From: RYN-428 sp035551995
GTDB taxonomy: Bacteria; Planctomycetota; Phycisphaerae; Tepidisphaerales; Tepidisphaeraceae
Assembly: GCA_035551995.1 (NCBI GenBank)
Contig: DASZME010000025.1
Coordinates: 124,001-188,000 of the forward strand
DNA length: 64,000 nucleotides
Direction: 5' to 3'
The stretch's first letter is position 1. Each line of letters opens with the position of its first letter. The position numbers and the translations under genes were made by a program. A model generated the notes under the pieces. The model was not told the DNA's origin and did no database searches. It saw nothing but the letters and a program-made list of their open reading frames with translations. Below, piece by piece: positions 27,704 through 36,499 of the stretch.

Positions 27704-28487
27704 GAGACCATCCTTCCCTTCTCGAATGCGGCATGATAGGAGGGAAGTACGGCTGGGGAAAATATCAAATTCTGGTTCGAATCCGCGTTGGAAGGTTTTG
27801 TCGTCATCCGCCGCTTTCACTTTGCCGGTTGTGAATCGCGCGCTGGTTCGCGCGATTCACATCGTCAATAACTTCTTCGCCTCGCGGCAGGTCATTCGGC
27901 GGATCGGTCGATTTTCATGGCCGCCGGTCATTCGCGGCGAATACCACCGAAAACTTGGGAACGATATCGGCATATTCAGCCAATCGCTTGACTGGAATTG
28001 GCCGACATCGTCGCACCGCAATGCGCGTCGTAGCGGGCAATTTCTTCCTGGAATCGACGGATGGTTACGCGTAACGACGCCAATGTCATCGCGCGCAGTT
28101 CCGTATCGCCGCCGAACTCCGCGGACCGTTCAACACGATTCGATGCACGCCGGCGCGGACGGCGGTTTCGACCATCCAGCCGATGGACTCCATCTGAACG
28201 CGCCGAAGATCCGACTCCGTTCCGAATCGGGAAGTTATCTCCGCGAGCGTCGCAGAATGAACGCCGGGCGGTAGCGATCCGGATTCGACAAACGCAGGGA
28301 TCATCTGATCGACTTCTCAATTTCCCGGCGGGCGACATGGACAACGAGCCGGTTTTTGCGCCCGCCGCCGGCTGCGGCTTTCAATAGCCGACACGCTGGT
28401 TTAGGATCATCTGAACGCCGGATATTTACAAGCGTCGAATTCATCCAGTCGGCAATCTTTCGGAGCGGCCAAAACGGCCTATTTCAT
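27704..28487. other. Intergenic region with gene remnants
   Basis: This 784-bp stretch separates the divergent efflux and oxidoreductase genes. Apart from the minus-strand remnants listed separately (27976-28304), no frame has credible protein features. Short frames on both strands give Arg/Ser-rich translations with no motifs. The stretch looks like decayed coding DNA plus the two promoter regions. Confidence 0.5.
27976..28304 (-). pseudogene. Remnants of a DUF6932-like gene and a small helical partner
   Basis: From 28304 the minus strand reads MIPAFVESGSLPPGVHSATL, then ITSRFGTESDLRR, and AGVHRIVLNG. This is the N-terminal pattern of DUF6932-type nucleotidyltransferase-like proteins (LPPGIH, rFG, then an expected GSF). 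The frame stops at 28086, before the expected catalytic part. In another frame, ending at 27976, the text TLASLRVTIRRFQEEIARYD resembles the small helical proteins I associate with DUF6932 genes. Both pieces are too short to be functional, so the region is read as a decayed two-gene module. The assignment is by recognition only. Confidence 0.35.
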
Positions 28488-29942
28488 ATGCGACAAAAGC
28501 AAACCAATCGCCGGGACTTTCTCAAATATACCGCCGCCGGGAGCGTGGGATTTTGGGTGGCGGGGCGGGCGAGCGCCGCCGATGAATTGGCTTCCAAATC
28601 TCCCAATGAACGGATCAACGTCGCCAGCGTCGGCATCGGCGGAAAAGGAGACAGCGACAGCGACCAGGCCGCCAAGCATGCCAACCTGATCGCCATTTGC
28701 GACATCGACGACAAACGGCTGAACTCAAAGAGCCAGCGGTATCCAAAGGCGGGTAAGTTCAACGACTTTCGCGAGATGTTCGACAAGCTCGGAAAAGAGA
28801 TAGACGCCGTCACGATCTCGACGCCGGATTTCACGCACGCCGTCGCCACGATGATGGCGATCAAGATGGGCAAGCACGTCTACACGCAAAAGCCGCTGAC
28901 GCATGATGTCTTTGAAGCGCGGCAACTGCGTTTGGCGGCCCGCGAATATAAAATCATGTCGCAGATGGGCAACCAGGGGACGGCGACGAGCGGATTACGG
29001 AAAGGGGTCGAGGTGATTCAGGCGGGGACCATCGGGCCGGTGACCGAAGCGCATGTCTGGACGAATCGGCCGACGGGTTGGTGGCCGCAGTCGCCGGACA
29101 TTCGCGAGATGCCGCCGGAGGCGCCGATTCCGGATTATGTCCATTGGGACCTCTGGAACGGCACGGCGCCCAAGCGTCCCTATGCCGCCAAATATTACCA
29201 CCCGCACAACTGGCGCGGCTGGTGGGATTTTGGCTGCGGGGCGCTGGGCGACATGGGATGTCATACCGCCAACCTGCCGTTCATGGCGCTGAAGCTCGGT
29301 TATCCGAGTTCGATCGTGGCCGCTTCCGAAGAGTTAAACTCCCAAACCTATCCGGGCTGGGCGCATGTGATTTTTGAATTTCCGGCCCGCGGGGCGATGC
29401 CCGCCATGAAACTGAATTGGTATGAAGGTCATAAAGACGGCAAGCTGGTTCAACCGCCCCAGGATCTGATCGAGAAAGTGGAGACGGAATACAACCAGAT
29501 TCTTGTCAGGAATAACGATAAGCGCGTGAAGGACGGGAAGAAGATTTCGTTGGACAAGGGCGGATCGATCATGGTCGGCGAAAAGGGAATTCTGTATTCC
29601 CCCGGCGATTATGGGAATCACTGGGAACTTCTGCCGGCCGAGCAATTCGCCGGCTACAAGGCGCCGGCGCAGACGATCGCGCGTAACGCTTTTGAGGTTG
29701 CCGGTGGATCCGAAGACGAAGCCAACAAAGTGGAATGGCTGGCCGCGATCAAGGGCGGCCCGCCGCCGATGAGCAATTTCGACTATTCGGGAATGCTCGC
29801 GGAGACCATTCTCCTGGGCAACGTGGCCATTCGGGCGGGCGGGACGATGCTGGAATGGGATGGGCCGAACATGAAATTCCCCAACGCGCCGCAGGCGGAA
29901 AAGTTTTTGAAGCGGAACTATCGAGAGCCATGGTCGCTATAG
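28488..29942 (+). CDS. Gfo/Idh/MocA-family oxidoreductase, Tat-exported (484 aa)
   Basis: The start at 28488 gives a twin-arginine signal, TNRRDFLKYTAAGSVGFWVA; the upstream in-frame extension would bury it. The NAD(P)-binding fold follows (INVASVGIGGKGDSDSDQAA, IAICDID), then DAVTISTPDFTHAVATMMAI and GKHVYTQKPLTHDVFEARQL, the Gfo/Idh/MocA catalytic lysine motif. WWDFGCGALGDMGCHTANL is typical of the planctomycete exported subgroup. Such proteins are thought to act on sugars or inositols, carrying the nucleotide tightly bound. No operon partner is seen. No clear ribosome-binding site precedes the ATG. Confidence 0.92.
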   Translation: MRQKQTNRRDFLKYTAAGSVGFWVAGRASAADELASKSPNERINVASVGIGGKGDSDSDQAAKHANLIAICDIDDKRLNSKSQRYPKAGKFNDFREMFDKLGKEIDAVTISTPDFTHAVATMMAIKMGKHVYTQKPLTHDVFEARQLRLAAREYKIMSQMGNQGTATSGLRKGVEVIQAGTIGPVTEAHVWTNRPTGWWPQSPDIREMPPEAPIPDYVHWDLWNGTAPKRPYAAKYYHPHNWRGWWDFGCGALGDMGCHTANLPFMALKLGYPSSIVAASEELNSQTYPGWAHVIFEFPARGAMPAMKLNWYEGHKDGKLVQPPQDLIEKVETEYNQILVRNNDKRVKDGKKISLDKGGSIMVGEKGILYSPGDYGNHWELLPAEQFAGYKAPAQTIARNAFEVAGGSEDEANKVEWLAAIKGGPPPMSNFDYSGMLAETILLGNVAIRAGGTMLEWDGPNMKFPNAPQAEKFLKRNYREPWSL

Positions 29943-30161
29943 GCGACTGTTATATGTTCGAATGCGGTATGGCGATCTTTTTCTCTTTTTTCATAGGGTT
30001 GCTAGACGCCGCCAGCGCCGGAAATGTTGGGCGAAGGATGACGTGACTAAAACAGTCTCGACGGCGCGGGCCTGAAGATCGTGGCCCAACGATTGCATTG
30101 TTCCTCCGGTCAGCCTTGGATGAGTCATGTTGAAGGCTGCGCATTGTTGGAGGAAAAATCG

Positions 30162-30635
30162 ATGAGCATTCTATTAAAGAGCGAAGCGTTTGAAGACGGT
30201 AAACCGATTCCGACACGTTTCACGGCGGACGGAGAAGATATTTCGCCGCCGTTGACGTGGGATCATCTGCCGCCGCAAACGCAGGAGTTGGCATTAGTCG
30301 TTGATGACCCTGACGCGCCGCGTCCGGAACCGTTTGTTCATTGGGTGATTTACAAGATACCGCCGGACGCTCCCGGCCTTCTGGAAGCGATCGGCCAACA
30401 TCGGCAACTCCGAACGCCGCCCGGCGCGCTGCAGGGGAACAATTCGATGGATCAAGCGGGTTACATGGGTCCAAAGCCGCCTCGTGGTCACGGGGTTCAT
30501 CACTATCATTTTCACCTGTACGCGTTGGACGAGCCCCTTGACGTTGAGCCGGGCTTAAGCAAAGAGGCGCTGCTGGCGTCAATCGCCGGCCATGTGCTGG
30601 ATGAAGCCGAGGTGGTCGGAACATATGAGCGGTAA
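30162..30635 (+). CDS. YbhB/YbcL family Raf-kinase-inhibitor-like (PEBP) protein (157 aa)
   Basis: The protein shows the bacterial PEBP pattern: IPTRFTADGEDISPPLTWDH, ELALVVDDPDAPRPEPFVHW, a Gly/Pro-rich YMGPKPPRGHGVHHYHFHLY and a C-terminal GTYER. The DPDAP and GPxPPxGxxHxY motifs line the anion-binding pocket of this family. The start at 30162 has a strong GGAGGA eight bases upstream, so the longer in-frame extension from 30081 is rejected. Function in bacteria is poorly defined. It is a stand-alone cytoplasmic gene. Confidence 0.92.
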   Translation: MSILLKSEAFEDGKPIPTRFTADGEDISPPLTWDHLPPQTQELALVVDDPDAPRPEPFVHWVIYKIPPDAPGLLEAIGQHRQLRTPPGALQGNNSMDQAGYMGPKPPRGHGVHHYHFHLYALDEPLDVEPGLSKEALLASIAGHVLDEAEVVGTYER

Positions 30636-30875
30636 AAGCGCGTGCCTCGCTACATACGCCGCTTTTCGAGCGAATCCAGCCCCTTATCCTCACTACGACA
30701 CCAATGACCGGATCGCGATAATTCGTCGCGGTGGCCGTTTCCGTACGCCTTCTCGGCCTTATCGGAAGCACCTTAATTTCCGGTGTTACAAACCGACACA
30801 CACGGTATAAATAGGATCATCATCATTTTTTGTCGGCGGTCATGGAAGATGGCGGAAACGGAGGTTCAAAACAGA

Positions 30876-31445
30876 ATGGACAACCATTTGCAGGATGCCG
30901 TGAGTCGATCGAACACTTTGACAGAGCTTGTCGTGGAACTTCACCGGATCTTGAGCGGGATGGATCGAGCTCTTGGCTATCACGGCGGCGATCGGTTTGT
31001 CTGCTTCTATCATGAACCGCGTGCGCTGGAAGTCCTGTGGAGAGACCGGTATTCGTATGGTTTTTCGACTGGCGCCTGGATCACGTTCATGGATGACGTG
31101 GCGCCCATCGCCGCTCATTATGGCGCGAACGTCGGATGCCAGGGAATCGCGGCCACCCATGTACTTTTCATCGATCGCTCTGCCGCGACGGCCTATTTCG
31201 CCGAACGAACGCTCGCCGTCCAGTTTCTCAGCCGCCTGGCCAACCAATCGCTGTTCGCGGATACGGACGCCGCGGACGCCGCCGGCTTTTTTGAGCGGAT
31301 CGTCGAAATAACGCCCGTGGAGATCGACAAGCTCGCACGCCGGATGTGGAACGAAAAGCTGGACCTCGATCTGCCCTTACCTGTCTGGAGCGATGCGGCG
31401 GCGGGTCCGGGAATCTCCATCGCCTCGGCAATTCATCATCCCTGA
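30876..31445 (+). CDS. Hypothetical protein (189 aa)
   Basis: I do not recognise this protein. It is soluble, moderately acidic and apparently mixed alpha/beta: TLTELVVELHRILSGMDRAL, HGGDRFVCFYHEPRALEVLW, GAWITFMDDVAPIAAHYGAN and VEITPVEIDKLARRMWNEKL are its clearest segments. The ATG at 30876 is chosen because GGAGG lies eleven bases upstream; another in-frame ATG at 30849 is possible. It ends two bases before the convergent aldo/keto reductase stop. No functional inference is made. Confidence 0.6.
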   Translation: MDNHLQDAVSRSNTLTELVVELHRILSGMDRALGYHGGDRFVCFYHEPRALEVLWRDRYSYGFSTGAWITFMDDVAPIAAHYGANVGCQGIAATHVLFIDRSAATAYFAERTLAVQFLSRLANQSLFADTDAADAAGFFERIVEITPVEIDKLARRMWNEKLDLDLPLPVWSDAAAGPGISIASAIHHP

Positions 31446-31447
31446 TT

Positions 31448-32521
31448 TCAAACCGGCAATGCCTCCGCGAGGGGGAAGCCGTGCTGTTCGCGGCCGGGTT
31501 TGCCGTCAAACTTCTTGGTCGATTTATAAAGCTCGAGGTGGCCGTCGCCGGCCGCTTGAGCGCATTTGTCGCGCAGGGCCTGCATCTGGCTTGCGTCAAG
31601 CGGTTTGAAACCCCGCGCCACGGCCAGGTTTTGGCGCAATACCGTCAGCGAATCCACACCGCTGATCGTGGTGGAGACGGGGAGGCTCATGGCATAACGA
31701 AGCGCGTCCTGAACGCTGATCGGCGAATTGATGATTCCCGAGCCGCCGCCGCATAAGCTTTTCATTCCCAGTGCGCCCATCCCGCGGCGGATCACTTCCG
31801 GCAGCACGTTCTTCTCGAAACTTCGATAACTGGCGTCAAAGCAGTTGAGCGGCATCTGCACCGTGTCAAACGGATAGTCATGAGACAGCATGGCCAGATG
31901 AATGTCCGGATGTTTATGCCCGGTGAACCCGACGAATCGCACTTTCCCCTGTTTCTTGGCCTGATCGAGCGCTTCGACGACGCCGCCCTTGCGGAAGTGC
32001 CACTCTGGATCGTTCCAGTAGACGCATTCGTGGATTTGCCACAGATCCAGATGATCGGTGTTCAGGCGCTTGAGAGACTGCTCCAACTGCTGCATCGCCA
32101 CGTTTTTGTCGCGCCCGTGCGTGCAGACTTTGGTCATCAGGAAGACTTTGTCGCGCAAACCCTTGAGCGCCTGGCCCATCCACTCTTCGCTGCGGCCGTC
32201 GTGATATTCCCAGGCGTTGTCGAAGAAATTGATTCCCGCCTCGACGGCTTCATGGACGATTTGGGTCGCTTCCTCAAGCGTCGGCGAATCGGCCAGACTA
32301 TAGCCGCCAAGCCCCATCGCCGAGACTTCGACGCCGGTTTTTCCCAGCGCCTTTCTGGGGACGCGGTCAGGGCCGACGTTGGAGACCTGGGGCGATTCAG
32401 CGGCGCCGGCGCCGGCGTTGGCGAAGGTCAATCCCGCCGCGGCCGTGGTTTGCAGAAACTGACGGCGGTTGGGGCCGGGCAAAGCGGCGTTGATATCGAT
32501 CGGGCGATTGGATTCTGACAT
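31448..32521 (-). CDS. Aldo/keto reductase with Tat signal, copy A (357 aa)
   Basis: The N-terminus NRRQFLQTTAAAGLTFANAG is a twin-arginine signal. The barrel has the AKR catalytic tetrad in context: Asp and Tyr in INFFDNAWEYHDGRSEEWMG, Lys in KVFLMTKVCTHG, His in HLDLWQIHE. GFTGHKHPDIH and ISGVDSLTVLRQNLA belong to the cofactor-binding end. An AGGA five bases upstream supports the start. It follows a closely similar gene (copy B) by 67 bp on the same strand, so the pair is a tandem duplication, probably cotranscribed. Export of a nicotinamide-dependent enzyme implies a pre-bound cofactor. The substrate is unknown. Confidence 0.92.
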   Translation of the reverse strand: MSESNRPIDINAALPGPNRRQFLQTTAAAGLTFANAGAGAAESPQVSNVGPDRVPRKALGKTGVEVSAMGLGGYSLADSPTLEEATQIVHEAVEAGINFFDNAWEYHDGRSEEWMGQALKGLRDKVFLMTKVCTHGRDKNVAMQQLEQSLKRLNTDHLDLWQIHECVYWNDPEWHFRKGGVVEALDQAKKQGKVRFVGFTGHKHPDIHLAMLSHDYPFDTVQMPLNCFDASYRSFEKNVLPEVIRRGMGALGMKSLCGGGSGIINSPISVQDALRYAMSLPVSTTISGVDSLTVLRQNLAVARGFKPLDASQMQALRDKCAQAAGDGHLELYKSTKKFDGKPGREQHGFPLAEALPV

Positions 32522-32588
32522 GTTTTCCTGCTCTTTCGATGGCTAAAACTAATCGGCTCAGAAAAAAAGACTTCTGCCTCGCACGCAG

Positions 32589-33713
32589 TTACGGCGAGGC
32601 GCTCATCACGCCCTTAAACATGTCTTTTACTTCTTTTATCGTCGGATCGAGCGGAAAATGGTGGGGCTCGCGCGCCTGGGGATTGTCGTATTTCAACGAC
32701 ATCTTGTAGAGCTCAAAACGGCCGTCCCCGGCGGCATCGGCGCAGCGCTTGCGCAAATCATCCATTTCAGCCGCCGCCATCGGCGTGAATCCTTGCGCAA
32801 CTTTCAGGTTCTGCCGTAAAACGTCAAGGGTATCAATGCCGGCGATCGTGGTCGTCACCGGCAGGCTCATGGCGTATCGAAGCATTTCTTCCGGCTTGAA
32901 AACGCCTTTCTTAATGGCCTCGGCGGTGCCGTTCATCGGTTTCATGCCGAGCACCGCAAATCCGCGTTTGCGGGCTTCGGGGATCACCTGCCGCTCGAAA
33001 CTATGAAAGTTTCCGTCAAAAGGATTGAGCGGCATTTGCACGGCGTCGAACGGGTATCCCATCTGGATCATCTTCAGATGAATGGCGGGATCTTTGTGGC
33101 CGGTGAAGCCCACGAAGCGAACCTTCCCCGCCTTCTTCGCCTGCTCCAGCGCTTCAATCACGCCGCCCTTGCGGTAGGCAAGCTCGGGATCATTGTCGAA
33201 GGTAACGCCGTGAATCTGCCATAGATCGAGGTGGTCGGTCTGGAGCCGGATCAGCGACTGTTCGAGCATTTCCATGGCCAGTTCGGCGCTTCGGCCATGG
33301 GTGCAGACCTTGGTCATCAGAAAGACCTTATCGCGCCGGCCCAGCAGCGCTCGGCCAAGCCAGTTTTCGCTCTTGCCGTTGTGATATTCCCAGCAATTGT
33401 CGAAGAACGTGATGCCGCCGTCGATGGCTTCATGCACGGCGGCGATCGCCTCTTCGATCGTCTTGAAATCCCCGAGATGATGCCCGCCCATCCCCAGCGC
33501 CGACACCTTCACGTCCGCCCGACCGAACTGCCGAAGCGGAATGGGATCTCCCGTCGGCGCGCCCGGCCGCTCGGGCGTGGCGGGCGGAGGCGTCGCGGTC
33601 TTTTCGACGGCGCCGCCCGTCGCCAATCCCAGACCCGCTGCCGCCGCGCTTCGCAGAAACTCGCGGCGGACGGGATTTCTCTGGTCGTTCATCGACGATT
33701 GTAAATCGCTCAT
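32589..33713 (-). CDS. Aldo/keto reductase with Tat signal, copy B (374 aa)
   Basis: The start at 33713 gives VRREFLRSAAAAGLGLATGG, a twin-arginine signal, followed by a Pro-rich linker. Catalytic residues are in ITFFDNCWEYHNGKSENWLG (Asp, Tyr), KVFLMTKVCTHG (Lys) and HLDLWQIHG (His). Much of the barrel is nearly the same as copy A (RKGGVIEALEQAKKAGKVRF, GFTGHKDPAIHLKM). It lacks a C-terminal ferredoxin motif found in some planctomycete AKRs. It is the upstream gene of the pair and is divergent from larE with 170 bp between. Confidence 0.92.
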   Translation of the reverse strand: MSDLQSSMNDQRNPVRREFLRSAAAAGLGLATGGAVEKTATPPPATPERPGAPTGDPIPLRQFGRADVKVSALGMGGHHLGDFKTIEEAIAAVHEAIDGGITFFDNCWEYHNGKSENWLGRALLGRRDKVFLMTKVCTHGRSAELAMEMLEQSLIRLQTDHLDLWQIHGVTFDNDPELAYRKGGVIEALEQAKKAGKVRFVGFTGHKDPAIHLKMIQMGYPFDAVQMPLNPFDGNFHSFERQVIPEARKRGFAVLGMKPMNGTAEAIKKGVFKPEEMLRYAMSLPVTTTIAGIDTLDVLRQNLKVAQGFTPMAAAEMDDLRKRCADAAGDGRFELYKMSLKYDNPQAREPHHFPLDPTIKEVKDMFKGVMSASP

Positions 33714-33883
33714 CGCGTCTCTCTCAAACAAAGAGTTTTTCCAGCCACTGCCGACAAAGAAGCGATCGTAGGCACATCACGTCGATGGCGCCTACGCAGA
33801 AAAATCGGAAAAGATTCTCGAAACATTGGCCCTTCCTCCGGTTTTGGCCAGTGCCGTAAGATCGCGCTTTGTCGGCAGGAGCC

Positions 33884-34714
33884 ATGACGGAAACAACGGA
33901 AATCCACCCTCCGCTCGATGACGCCGCCACGCGCGCCGGCGCATGGATGGATCAGTTCGACTCGGCGATCGTCGCCTATTCCGGCGGGGTCGACAGTGCG
34001 CTGGTGCTGGCGCTTGCGCACGGCCGGCTCGCCGAGGGCGTGTTGGCATGCATCGGTGTTTCGCCGAGCTATCCGGAGCGTGAACTTGAGGCCGCCGTGG
34101 ATTTGGCCAAGCGGCTGGGCGCGCGCTATCGGCTGGTGCGCACCGACGAACACCTCGACCCGCGCTATGCCGCCAATCCCGTCAATCGCTGCTATTTCTG
34201 CAAAAGCAATTTATATGGCCACCTGCGCCGAGTGGCGGACGAGGAGAATATTTCCGTCATTTTCGACGGAACCAACGCATCGGATCTCGGCGAGATTCGC
34301 CCGGGATATCGCGCGGCGCAGGAGCGCGGCGTGCGATCGCCGCTGGCCGAGCTCGGTCTTGAAAAAAACCAGGTGCGCGCGCTGGCCAGACAACTCGGGC
34401 TGCCGATCTGGAATAAACCGGCGATGCCCTGCCTGGCGTCGCGGGTGCCGCATGGCGTGGCGGTGGTCCCCGCGCTGCTGAGCAAAATCGCGAGTGCCGA
34501 AACCGTCCTGTTTCAGCTCGGCTTCACGCAATTTCGCGTTCGCCATCACGGCGACGTCGCCCGGATTGAACTGCCGGCGGAAGAATTCGCCCGCGCGATC
34601 GAATGCCGCGAAACATTGGTTTGCGGAATTCGCGCCGCCGGCTATCGATTCGTCAGTCTCGATCTGGGCGGTTTCAAAAGCGGATCGTTAAGTCAGCCGA
34701 TCGTGTCGGCGTAA
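33884..34714 (+). CDS. larE: LarE, pyridinium-dicarboxylate sulfurtransferase for the nickel-pincer cofactor (276 aa)
   Basis: LarE adenylates and thiolates the pyridinium dicarboxylate made by LarB. The ATP-binding PP-loop is IVAYSGGVDSALVLAL (SGGVDS at residues 33-38). Cys103 and Cys106 lie in NRCYFCKSNLYG and Cys183 in KPAMPCLASRVPHG. The last is the position of the sacrificial cysteine in the Lactobacillus enzyme, while the additional CxxC pair suggests the three-cysteine, iron-sulfur type (inference from recalled biochemistry). The ATG at 33884 is preferred over a TTG at 33869. The stop overlaps the start of larC (TAATG), indicating coupled translation. Confidence 0.9.
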   Translation: MTETTEIHPPLDDAATRAGAWMDQFDSAIVAYSGGVDSALVLALAHGRLAEGVLACIGVSPSYPERELEAAVDLAKRLGARYRLVRTDEHLDPRYAANPVNRCYFCKSNLYGHLRRVADEENISVIFDGTNASDLGEIRPGYRAAQERGVRSPLAELGLEKNQVRALARQLGLPIWNKPAMPCLASRVPHGVAVVPALLSKIASAETVLFQLGFTQFRVRHHGDVARIELPAEEFARAIECRETLVCGIRAAGYRFVSLDLGGFKSGSLSQPIVSA

Positions 34715-35976
34715 TGTTCGTGCCTGGCCTGGTGATCGCGAAACTCCCGAAAGCTCCGCCGATGATCGCATATCTCGATCTTCCTTCAGGATTGTCCGGC
34801 GACATGATGCTCGGCTGTCTGATTGACGCCGGCTGGAGCGCCGAGAGATTGCGCGAAACAATCGAATCCCTGTCCCTGCCCGCGAGCCAGTGGGCGGTGC
34901 AGATTCGCGACGTGCAAAAGGGTTCGTTGCGGGCGACGCAGGTTGAGGTGCTGGCGGAAGACGGCGTTGCCCGGCGGGGGCTCGCGGATATCATTTCGAT
35001 TATCGACGGATCCTCCCTGGCGAAAAAAGTGCGCGACCGCGCCGCCGCCGTCTTCAGACGATTGGCCGACGCCGAAGCCAGGGTACACGGCACGACGCCC
35101 GATCAAATTCATTTCCACGAAGTGGGCGCCGTCGATGCGATCATCGACATCGTGGGATCGATCGCGGGTCTGCACGAACTGGGCGTCGATCGGTTGCATG
35201 CGTCGGCCATTCCGCTGGCGTCTGGGTGGACGGATTCGGCACACGGGAAATTGCCCCTGCCGGCGCCGGCGACGCTTGAACTGCTCGCCGCGGCGAAGGC
35301 GCCGATTCGCCCCGCCCCCGGAATGGGCGAACTGATTACGCCCACCGGAGCCGCCCTGTTGGCGGAATTGGCGATTTTCAGCCAGCCGGCCATGACGCTA
35401 CGGCGCGTCGGCATCGGCGCCGGTCAACGCGATTTCGCATGGCCGAACGTCGCGCGCTTGTGGCTGGGGGAGGCCGAGGGCGACGGGCCAATCGTGCAGT
35501 TGGAAACGAACATCGATGATATGAACCCCCAGCTTTACGCGGCCGTCAGCGACAAATTATTCGCCGCCGGCGCGCGCGACGTCTGGCTGACTCCCGTTCA
35601 GATGAAAAAAGGGCGGCCGGGAATGGTGATGTCCGTGCTCGGCGCCGCCGGCGATGAATCGAGCCTTGCCGATCTGTTGCTGCGCGAGACGACCACGCTG
35701 GGGGTTCGCGTGCACTCGGCGATTCATCGCCACGAAGCGTCCCGCGAGATTCGGCGGATAAGCACCCCGTTTGGCGACGTGGCCGCGAAGATCAAGTGGC
35801 TCGGCCGCGACCCGGCGGGGGTGACGCCGGAATATGACGATTGCGTGGCGCTGGCCGAATCGGCCGTCGTGCCGCTGCGGGCGGTGCATGAGTCGGCGAC
35901 GGCCGCCGCTCACGCGTTGCTGATGGAGTTGAAGGAAGAAGTTTCCCGCGGCCCCGCTCCGCCGCGGATCACCTGA
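34714..35976 (+). CDS. larC: LarC, nickel insertion protein for the nickel-pincer cofactor (420 aa)
   Basis: LarC is a CTP-dependent cyclometallase that inserts nickel into the thiolated ligand. The family opening IAYLDLPSGLSGDMMLGCLI is clear, as are IHFHEVGAVDAIIDIVGSIA, PLASGWTDSAHGKLPLPAPA and the C-terminal QLETNIDDMNPQLYAAVSDK and MKKGRPGMVMSVL. It is one continuous frame, unlike the frameshifted larC1/larC2 of Lactobacillus. The start overlaps the larE stop at 34714; an ATG at 34762 would give the usual short family N-terminus. Its 3' end overlaps the opposite-strand UreE-like gene by 67 bp. Confidence 0.92.
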   Translation: MFVPGLVIAKLPKAPPMIAYLDLPSGLSGDMMLGCLIDAGWSAERLRETIESLSLPASQWAVQIRDVQKGSLRATQVEVLAEDGVARRGLADIISIIDGSSLAKKVRDRAAAVFRRLADAEARVHGTTPDQIHFHEVGAVDAIIDIVGSIAGLHELGVDRLHASAIPLASGWTDSAHGKLPLPAPATLELLAAAKAPIRPAPGMGELITPTGAALLAELAIFSQPAMTLRRVGIGAGQRDFAWPNVARLWLGEAEGDGPIVQLETNIDDMNPQLYAAVSDKLFAAGARDVWLTPVQMKKGRPGMVMSVLGAAGDESSLADLLLRETTTLGVRVHSAIHRHEASREIRRISTPFGDVAAKIKWLGRDPAGVTPEYDDCVALAESAVVPLRAVHESATAAAHALLMELKEEVSRGPAPPRIT

Positions 35977-36440
35977 AACGCCGGCGACAATCGAGCCGAC
36001 GGTGCTGCGATCACCTCCGTCGGCTGAAATCGACGAACGGCTTTGGACCACGGAATTTTCAGCTCATCGAGGATCGCCAGCGCGACCGCGCCTTCTCGAA
36101 AAACGATCTCCCCGGCGGAAAGCTGCGTCGGCCAGTGCAGGTTTCCCAATTGCAAGGCCGCCAGCGCCGCCGCCGCGCCGTCGATTGGGCGCCCGACGAT
36201 CACTTCGCATGGCCGGACGTTGACTGCGACCACCCTGGCGCCGTCTTCAAAAATAACGTCGCCGTGGCGAATTCTCCCGCCGGCGCCGAGGACGATCCGA
36301 ATCTCCTGGCCGCCGCGACTGCGCGCCTTCAGCGCCGGGCCCGCTTGGTTCCATTCCAAATCGACAAAATCGACGTCGCGATCGAGCGGCCGCTGCATTT
36401 CGGCATCGTGGGCCTGACGAATAATCCGGTCGCACCACAT
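35910..36440 (-). CDS. UreE-like nickel metallochaperone (176 aa)
   Basis: The protein aligns by eye along the whole UreE fold: an N-terminal part with RPLDRDVDFVDLEWNQAG and ALKARSRGGQEIRIVLGAGG, then IRHGDVIFEDGARVVAVNV and RPCEVIVGRP, then the metal-binding domain with ALQLGNLHWPTQ. His102 of the GNxH motif is kept, but the dimer-interface His that normally follows in a D-H-V motif is Ala118, and there is no His-rich tail. GGGAG eight bases before the start supports 36440. It lies between larC and larB on the opposite strand; no urease genes are in view. A nickel-handling role for the Lar pathway is inference. Confidence 0.7.
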   Translation of the reverse strand: MWCDRIIRQAHDAEMQRPLDRDVDFVDLEWNQAGPALKARSRGGQEIRIVLGAGGRIRHGDVIFEDGARVVAVNVRPCEVIVGRPIDGAAAALAALQLGNLHWPTQLSAGEIVFREGAVALAILDELKIPWSKAVRRFQPTEVIAAPSARLSPAFQVIRGGAGPRETSSFNSISNA

Positions 36441-36499
36441 GAAGATTTCTCCCGTTGGCCGTTCACGCCGGCGCTTCTAACGTAGCAAATGGAAAATCT

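Noticed and set aside
27771..27784. GGTTCGAATCC-like sequence resembling a tRNA T-loop
   Set aside because: The flanking bases do not form a five-base T stem, and no acceptor or anticodon arm can be built around it.
35910..36440. The possibility that the UreE-like gene marks a urease operon
   Set aside because: No ureA, B, C, F, G, H or D gene is visible on either side; all neighbours belong to the Lar pathway.
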